Shown here: positions 6,256-9,841 of the stretch, in pieces
How positions within the stretch are numbered: position 1 is the first letter of the stretch
Layout of the letters: each line of letters starts with the position of its first letter
Assembly: GCA_023253615.1 (NCBI GenBank)
Contig: JALRFZ010000581.1
Location: 1-9,841, forward strand
From: Verrucomicrobiales bacterium
GTDB taxonomy: Bacteria > Verrucomicrobiota > Verrucomicrobiia > Verrucomicrobiales > DEV007
Length of the DNA: 9,841 nucleotides
Reading direction: 5' to 3'
Made by a program: the position numbers and the translations under genes
Notes under the pieces: generated by a model
The model's database searches: none
What the model saw: only the letters and a program-made list of their open reading frames with translations
What the model was told of the DNA's origin: nothing

Positions 6256-6370
6256 CCGCCTTCGGGCAAATGAAGAGTGCGCCCACCCTGAAACACGCCG
6301 CCGTCCGCAGTCCCACATCGCCCAAGATATCGAATCCGGATAGAAAAACTTCTTGAGCAAAGAACAGATC

Positions 6371-6376
6371 TATAAT
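6371..6376 (+). promoter_or_regulatory. Perfect TATAAT -10 box upstream of the transposase gene
   Basis: TATAAT matches the sigma-70 -10 consensus exactly and lies 50 nt before the ATG at 6427, in locally AT-rich sequence. No convincing -35 element is found at 16-18 bp; TTGAGC at 6353-6358 is only 12 bp away. The promoter is therefore plausible but unproven. The rest of the 214-bp spacer 6213-6426 holds the repeat-like sequence at 6222-6255 and the inverted repeat 6212-6221/6333-6342. Confidence 0.4.
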
Positions 6377-6426
6377 AAGTGTGTATCAGCCATTTGCTTT
6401 GCTGTCAGTAGAGGCGTTTCATCCAT

Positions 6427-7506
6427 ATGAACAACTTTGCAAAGAAGAGAATACTTGGGGAAGGAACTTGTTTTTATCACGTCGTTTCAAGAGTTGTAGA
6501 TCGGCGGCGGGTTTTCGGAGATCGGGAAAAGGAGGTATTTCGCAAACTCCTTCGCAATCAGGAAGCCTTCACAGGGGTAAGGGTCGTGACTTACTGCCTG
6601 ATGTCGAACCACTTCCATCTGCTCCTCGAAGTTCCGGATCGGGAACGGTTGGTCCCGCTGGATGAACAGCGATTGCTGGAGGTCTTGCCGCTGCTCTATG
6701 ACAGGGAGACGGTGGAAGGAGTTCGCCAAGAACTCGAACGAGCTCGGGAGGCGGGCGATGAACGTTGGCACCGTGATATCCTCCATCGCTACGAGAGACG
6801 CCGGGGTGATCTTTCCCAATTCCTGAAAGAGCTGAAACTGCGGGTGACACTGTTCATGAACAAGCGGCTCGAACGGGAGGGAACGCTCTGGCAAAGCCGT
6901 TTCAAGAGCGTGCTGGTGGAGGGCGCTGAGTCAGCCCTGCAAACAGTGGCGGCCTACATCGACTTGAATCCGATCCGGGCGGGGATGGTCCGCACTCCTG
7001 AAGAATACCAATGGAGCGGCTACGGCGAGGCGTGCGGGGGTGGACGCGGAGCCGCTCTCGCCCGCGCCGGGCTGGCACGTATCAGCGGAGTGATGCAGAG
7101 GGATCCCGGTTTCGCCGAGGATTGGGAAGTCGCCGCAGCCCGATACCGCACCCTGCTCTACGAAGAAGGTCGCGAAGTGGCGGCGGATCCACAAATGAAC
7201 CAGAGCGGGCGACCGGGCTTTTCGAACGAAGAGATCGAGGCGGTTCACGCGATGGGCGGAAAAATGTCCTTGCCCGAGGCCCTGCGTCACCGGGTACGGT
7301 ATTTTTGCGATGGGGCGGTCCTGGGCTCGGAAGCATTCCTGGAGGAAGTCTTCGCGCGGGAGCAACTCCTGCGGCAGCGATTCGGGGAAAAGAGGAAATC
7401 CGGGGCACGGACGATGAGAGGAGCCGACTGGGGCGGTTTGCGGGTGATGCGGGATTTGCGGAAGGATGTGATGAGTCGGCAGGCATCTTCCGATCCCCGC
7501 CAGTGA
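6427..7506 (+). CDS. REP-associated tyrosine transposase (RAYT, Y1/HUH family)
   Basis: A 359-residue member of the IS200-like Y1 transposase family. The HUH metal-binding motif is His62-Phe-His64 in CLMSNHFHLLLE, and the probable nucleophile is Tyr177 in AAYIDLNPIRAGMV. The phrases LWQSRFKSVLVE (154-165) and YQWSGYGE (194-201) are characteristic of RAYT proteins, which nick and join single-stranded DNA at REP hairpins and are usually single-copy and domesticated. Between the HUH and Tyr motifs is a charged helical insertion of about 70 residues, and a C-terminal extension of about 150 residues contains FCDGAVLGSEAFLEEVF and WGGLRVMRDLRKDV. This matches the longer RAYT subtype that I recall from Verrucomicrobia and relatives. 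All motifs are intact, so it may be active. No classical REP array or terminal repeats are visible; one GC-rich hairpin lies just downstream. Confidence 0.93.
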   Translation: MNNFAKKRILGEGTCFYHVVSRVVDRRRVFGDREKEVFRKLLRNQEAFTGVRVVTYCLMSNHFHLLLEVPDRERLVPLDEQRLLEVLPLLYDRETVEGVRQELERAREAGDERWHRDILHRYERRRGDLSQFLKELKLRVTLFMNKRLEREGTLWQSRFKSVLVEGAESALQTVAAYIDLNPIRAGMVRTPEEYQWSGYGEACGGGRGAALARAGLARISGVMQRDPGFAEDWEVAAARYRTLLYEEGREVAADPQMNQSGRPGFSNEEIEAVHAMGGKMSLPEALRHRVRYFCDGAVLGSEAFLEEVFAREQLLRQRFGEKRKSGARTMRGADWGGLRVMRDLRKDVMSRQASSDPRQ

Positions 7507-7536
7507 GGGACCGAACCACTTCAGGGACTTGCTTTA

Positions 7537-7565
7537 CCGGGACCGCTTCATGGGCTTGATCCCGG
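7537..7565 (+). other. GC-rich hairpin downstream of the transposase gene
   Basis: CCGGGA (7537-7542) and TCCCGG (7560-7565) form a perfect 6-bp stem around a 17-nt loop, 31 nt past the transposase stop codon. A 7-bp direct repeat GGGACCG occurs at 7507-7513 and 7539-7545. It may be a weak terminator or a single REP-like remnant. There is no T-tract and no second copy in the window. Confidence 0.25.
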
Positions 7566-7597
7566 CCGCGAAAGACCGTATCAAATCGACGTTTTCC

Positions 7598-8617
7598 ATG
7601 CGTGCTCTTTCCCTTCCCGCGCTCGTCGCCTTCACGCTCTTGATAGCGTGCCTCCTGCCAGCCCAGGATCGCGCGGCCCTTTTTGCGGAAGCCGCCGCCA
7701 CGAAAGTTCTCCCGAATCCGTCGGTCCGGGGTGACCAACCCGATTGGTTTTTCCCCGTGCGAGAGGTAAAACACCTCGCCACCGGCCGTTTCTGGGAGAA
7801 ACCCTGGGAGGAAGTCGCCGCCAATCAAACCGATCCGCTCCCCGGCATCGTCGAGTTTCACACCCTGCTTGCCGCGCGCGGCATCCGTCTCCTCGTCGTG
7901 CCCGTGCCGGCCAAGGCTTCGATCTATCCCGAGACGCTCGTCGCCGGTTTTCAAGCCGGCGAAGTCGCTCCGCTCGCCCCCTTTCTGAAACGCCTCTCGG
8001 AAGCGGGGGTCGAGGTCCTCGATCTCGAGCCCATCTTTCTGCAGACGCGCGCTGCCCGGCCCGAGCAACTGCTCTACTGCCGGCAAGACGCCCACTTTTC
8101 CCCTGCCGCCGCCGAAATCATCCCCGCCCTCGTCGCCCGTCAGATTCCCTTCGAAGGGACCGCCGGACCGGGCCCCTACACGCTCGGCGAGCCCGTCCTC
8201 CTCACCTTCACCGGAGACCAGATCGCCGGCAGTGAGTGGGAAGGCGGCGTCGCGCCCGAGACCCAGCCCCTGCGCCAGGTGAGCCAGGGCGGAGTGGTCG
8301 GCGTCGCGCCCGATCCGGCCAGTCCGGTGCTTTTGTTAGGCGACAGCCACACCCTCGTCTTCCATGAGGGAGCCGAGGCCGGCATGCACTGCTCCGGAGC
8401 GGGAGTGGCGGATCATCTCGCGCTCCGGTATGGCTTTGCTCCCGACCTCGTCGGCGTGCGTGGCTCCGGGCTCGTCCAGGCGCGCAAACAACTCTTCTAC
8501 AAGGCCGCCGCCGCTCCCGGTTATTGGGACAGCAAGAAGCTCGTCGTCTGGCTCTTCAGCGCCCGCGAATTCACCCAATCGACCGACAAGCCCGTGGCGA
8601 TTCCGTTGACGAAGTGA
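7598..8617 (+). CDS. AlgJ/AlgX-type SGNH acyltransferase-like exported protein
   Basis: A 339-residue protein with a signal peptide or N-terminal membrane anchor: Arg2, then a hydrophobic stretch over about 4-20 ending PAQD. The remainder fits the SGNH-hydrolase-like fold of alginate O-acetyltransferases AlgJ/AlgX. WFFPVREVKHL (50-60) resembles the early 'DGWLF...EL' motif and LLVVPVPAKASIYPE (98-112) is a core strand followed by a helix. RQDAHFSPAAAE (162-173) supplies Asp164 and His166 in place of the usual 'DxHW', and LLLGDSHTLVF (245-255) carries the GDS serine, Ser250. A complete Asp-His-Ser set is thus visible, suggesting acetyl transfer or removal on an exported glycan. No MBOAT acyltransferase partner is in the window. 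The ATG at 7598 is preferred to 7529 because it makes the signal sequence N-terminal. It converges with the oxidoreductase gene across a 57-bp gap without clear terminators. Confidence 0.85.
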   Translation: MRALSLPALVAFTLLIACLLPAQDRAALFAEAAATKVLPNPSVRGDQPDWFFPVREVKHLATGRFWEKPWEEVAANQTDPLPGIVEFHTLLAARGIRLLVVPVPAKASIYPETLVAGFQAGEVAPLAPFLKRLSEAGVEVLDLEPIFLQTRAARPEQLLYCRQDAHFSPAAAEIIPALVARQIPFEGTAGPGPYTLGEPVLLTFTGDQIAGSEWEGGVAPETQPLRQVSQGGVVGVAPDPASPVLLLGDSHTLVFHEGAEAGMHCSGAGVADHLALRYGFAPDLVGVRGSGLVQARKQLFYKAAAAPGYWDSKKLVVWLFSAREFTQSTDKPVAIPLTK

Positions 8618-8674
8618 GTGCCGTGGTTTGCGATCGCGAATCCGCGTCAGGAGCTCTGGCAGTTCGCCCACTCC

Positions 8675-9841
8675 TCACTCCACCCGCACCCACCGCACCG
8701 CATCAATCACGACATGCCCGTCGGTGCCAGCGTTCGAGATTGCCACGACACCTTTCACGTCGAATCGAAACCTCCCCACCGCCCCAAAAAGCCGGTCGAT
8801 CTCAGGTCGCTCGCGTTGATTGAGCTTCAGCTCGGCCACGCCGCCGCCATGTTCAATCTTCACCGGCACGTTCGTGGCGCGGTTCGCATTCGGCGACCAA
8901 GCCACCTGCACTTCGTATTCTCCCGGCGCGGGTAGCATCGCGGTGAAGGTCGCCGAGGCGAGTCCGTCTCGCGCGTCGTTGTCATGCCGGTAGCCCTGAT
9001 GGATCCCGCTTGTGAGCACCGAGGCGAGCCATTCGCCGGAGAGCTTCGCCGCATTGTCATCGACGACGATCCCCTTGATGGAATCGAGCGGCGTGAAATT
9101 CGCGGCCGGTTTCGGAGGGGCCGTGTAGTTCAAGATCTGCCCGTCCCCCTCGAGGCGCGTCTTCAAGGCGGTGTAATCGACCTTCTGCACCGGCACGCCC
9201 GCATCGATCGCCAGACTCGCCGCCGTCGCCGCGGATTGCGCCAACACCATGAACACCGGCTCCATCCGGATCGAACCAAAGGCGATGTGCGTCGCCGAGA
9301 GGCATACCGGCACGAGAAGATTTTCGCATTCCCCCTCCTTCGGCACGATGGACCGGTAGCCGATCGGATAAGGCGGAAAGCCTCCCACCTGCACGTCGCC
9401 CTCGTTGCGGACATGACCCTCCGCATCGACATGACGCTGCACATGATGTGAGTCCATCGTGTAGGCCCCCATGCCCACCGACGCCTCGACCGGCTCGCGA
9501 TGCTGGCAATGATTCTGCGTCATGACGAGGTCGCTCACCATACGGCGCGCTTCGCGGATGTAGAGCTGCTCCTGCCATCCGCCCCCCCCGGTGAATTCAT
9601 CCTTCGACATCCCCCATTTCGAGATTTCGGCGCGGATCTTTTCCGGCATGCGCGGATGATAGGCCAACGTCCACATCACGCCCTGCTGGTAGAGCCGGTG
9701 ACGCGCCACGATCGCATCGCGCTCGGCGTAGGACGCCGGCGCTTCGCTGATTCGTGTGGTGTTCAGAAGCGGTGTGGGAGAGGGCTTGGCAGTCCCGTGC
9801 CAGGGTTGAGTCCGCCGGCGATCCAGTAGGCGATGGTGCGG
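8675..9841 (-). CDS. FAD-dependent oxidoreductase with golvesin/xanthan-lyase-type C-terminal domain (5' part missing)
   Basis: The C-terminal 388 codons of a longer gene that runs off the right edge. The sequence from about 9745 downward is typical of the large 'FAD-dependent oxidoreductase, xanthan-lyase-like' family: RMPEKIRAEISKWG, REARRMVSD, ENLLVPVCLSATHIAFGSIRMEPVFM and AQSAATAASLAIDAGVPVQ are its C-terminal FAD-fold hallmarks. The dinucleotide-binding N terminus lies beyond the window. Residues from about 9075 to the stop form a golvesin C-terminal-like beta domain (GIVVDDNAA, GEYEVQVAWSPNANRATNVPV, SNAGTDGHVVIDAVRWV), often carbohydrate-related. Members are usually exported and occur in polysaccharide-degrading bacteria; substrates are largely unknown. 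Near the edge the frame stays open, but residues encoded at about 9794-9841 (PHHRLLDRRRTQPWHG) do not look like this family, so a frame break is possible there. Confidence 0.87.
   Translation of the reverse strand, partial: PHHRLLDRRRTQPWHGTAKPSPTPLLNTTRISEAPASYAERDAIVARHRLYQQGVMWTLAYHPRMPEKIRAEISKWGMSKDEFTGGGGWQEQLYIREARRMVSDLVMTQNHCQHREPVEASVGMGAYTMDSHHVQRHVDAEGHVRNEGDVQVGGFPPYPIGYRSIVPKEGECENLLVPVCLSATHIAFGSIRMEPVFMVLAQSAATAASLAIDAGVPVQKVDYTALKTRLEGDGQILNYTAPPKPAANFTPLDSIKGIVVDDNAAKLSGEWLASVLTSGIHQGYRHDNDARDGLASATFTAMLPAPGEYEVQVAWSPNANRATNVPVKIEHGGGVAELKLNQRERPEIDRLFGAVGRFRFDVKGVVAISNAGTDGHVVIDAVRWVRVE

Noticed and set aside
6212..6296. N-terminal extension of the hydrolase to an ATG at 6296
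   Set aside because: The added 28 residues are encoded by repeat-like intergenic sequence and do not resemble the start of this enzyme group. The choice remains provisional.
5553..6356. 267-codon plus-strand open frame opposite the hydrolase
   Set aside because: It lies antisense to the MBL-fold gene whose metal ligands are all on the minus strand. It is a codon-bias shadow.
7082..8095. 337-codon minus-strand open frame across the transposase and AlgJ-like genes
   Set aside because: It overlaps two well-supported plus-strand genes with conserved motifs and has no recognisable motif itself.
8630..8637. GCGATCGC palindrome between the convergent AlgJ-like and oxidoreductase genes
   Set aside because: An 8-bp self-complementary GC-rich word seen once is expected by chance. 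It has no T-tract, so it is not a terminator.

Overview
The window is high-GC bacterial DNA, most likely from a member of the Verrucomicrobiota. This is an inference from four things: the particular RAYT transposase subtype, a golvesin/xanthan-lyase-type FAD oxidoreductase, several small secreted proteins of unknown function, and start codons that mostly lack good Shine-Dalgarno sequences. No rRNA, tRNA, CRISPR array or complete insertion sequence with terminal repeats was seen. I count nine protein genes. Eight are complete, and one at the right edge is cut by the window.

Left part (1-2504, all minus strand): transcription runs leftward through a secreted protein with an Ig-like N-terminal region (1611-2504), a stand-alone CheY-like receiver protein (903-1427), a small secreted PsbP/DcrB-like protein (298-843) and a divergent IF-1-like OB-fold protein (27-254). 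The last three are closely spaced and could be one transcript. Two abutting perfect inverted repeats sit upstream of the receiver gene.

Middle (2505-6212): an AT-rich divergent control region with nested inverted repeats separates the secreted-protein gene from a large plus-strand gene (2696-5209). That gene encodes an O-antigen-ligase/Wzy-type polytopic membrane protein fused to TPR repeats and a long Pro/Ala/Glu-rich tail. It converges on a minus-strand gene (5229-6212) for a metallo-beta-lactamase-fold hydrolase of the NAPE-PLD-like group.

Right part (6213-9841): a RAYT (REP-associated tyrosine transposase, HUH/Y1 family) lies at 6427-7506. It is preceded by a perfect TATAAT box and by short repeat-like sequence. 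An AlgJ/AlgX-type SGNH acyltransferase-like exported protein follows (7598-8617). A convergent FAD-dependent oxidoreductase with a golvesin-type C-terminal domain (stop at 8675) runs off the right edge, and its reading frame looks disturbed close to that edge.

A loose surface-polysaccharide theme links the O-antigen ligase, the AlgJ-like protein and the xanthan-lyase-type oxidoreductase, but they do not form one operon. I found no convincing new multi-gene system. The most useful leads are the palindrome arrays at 1478-1515 and 2595-2656, the ligase-TPR-tail fusion, the divergent IF-1-like gene and the probable frame break near 9763-9800.
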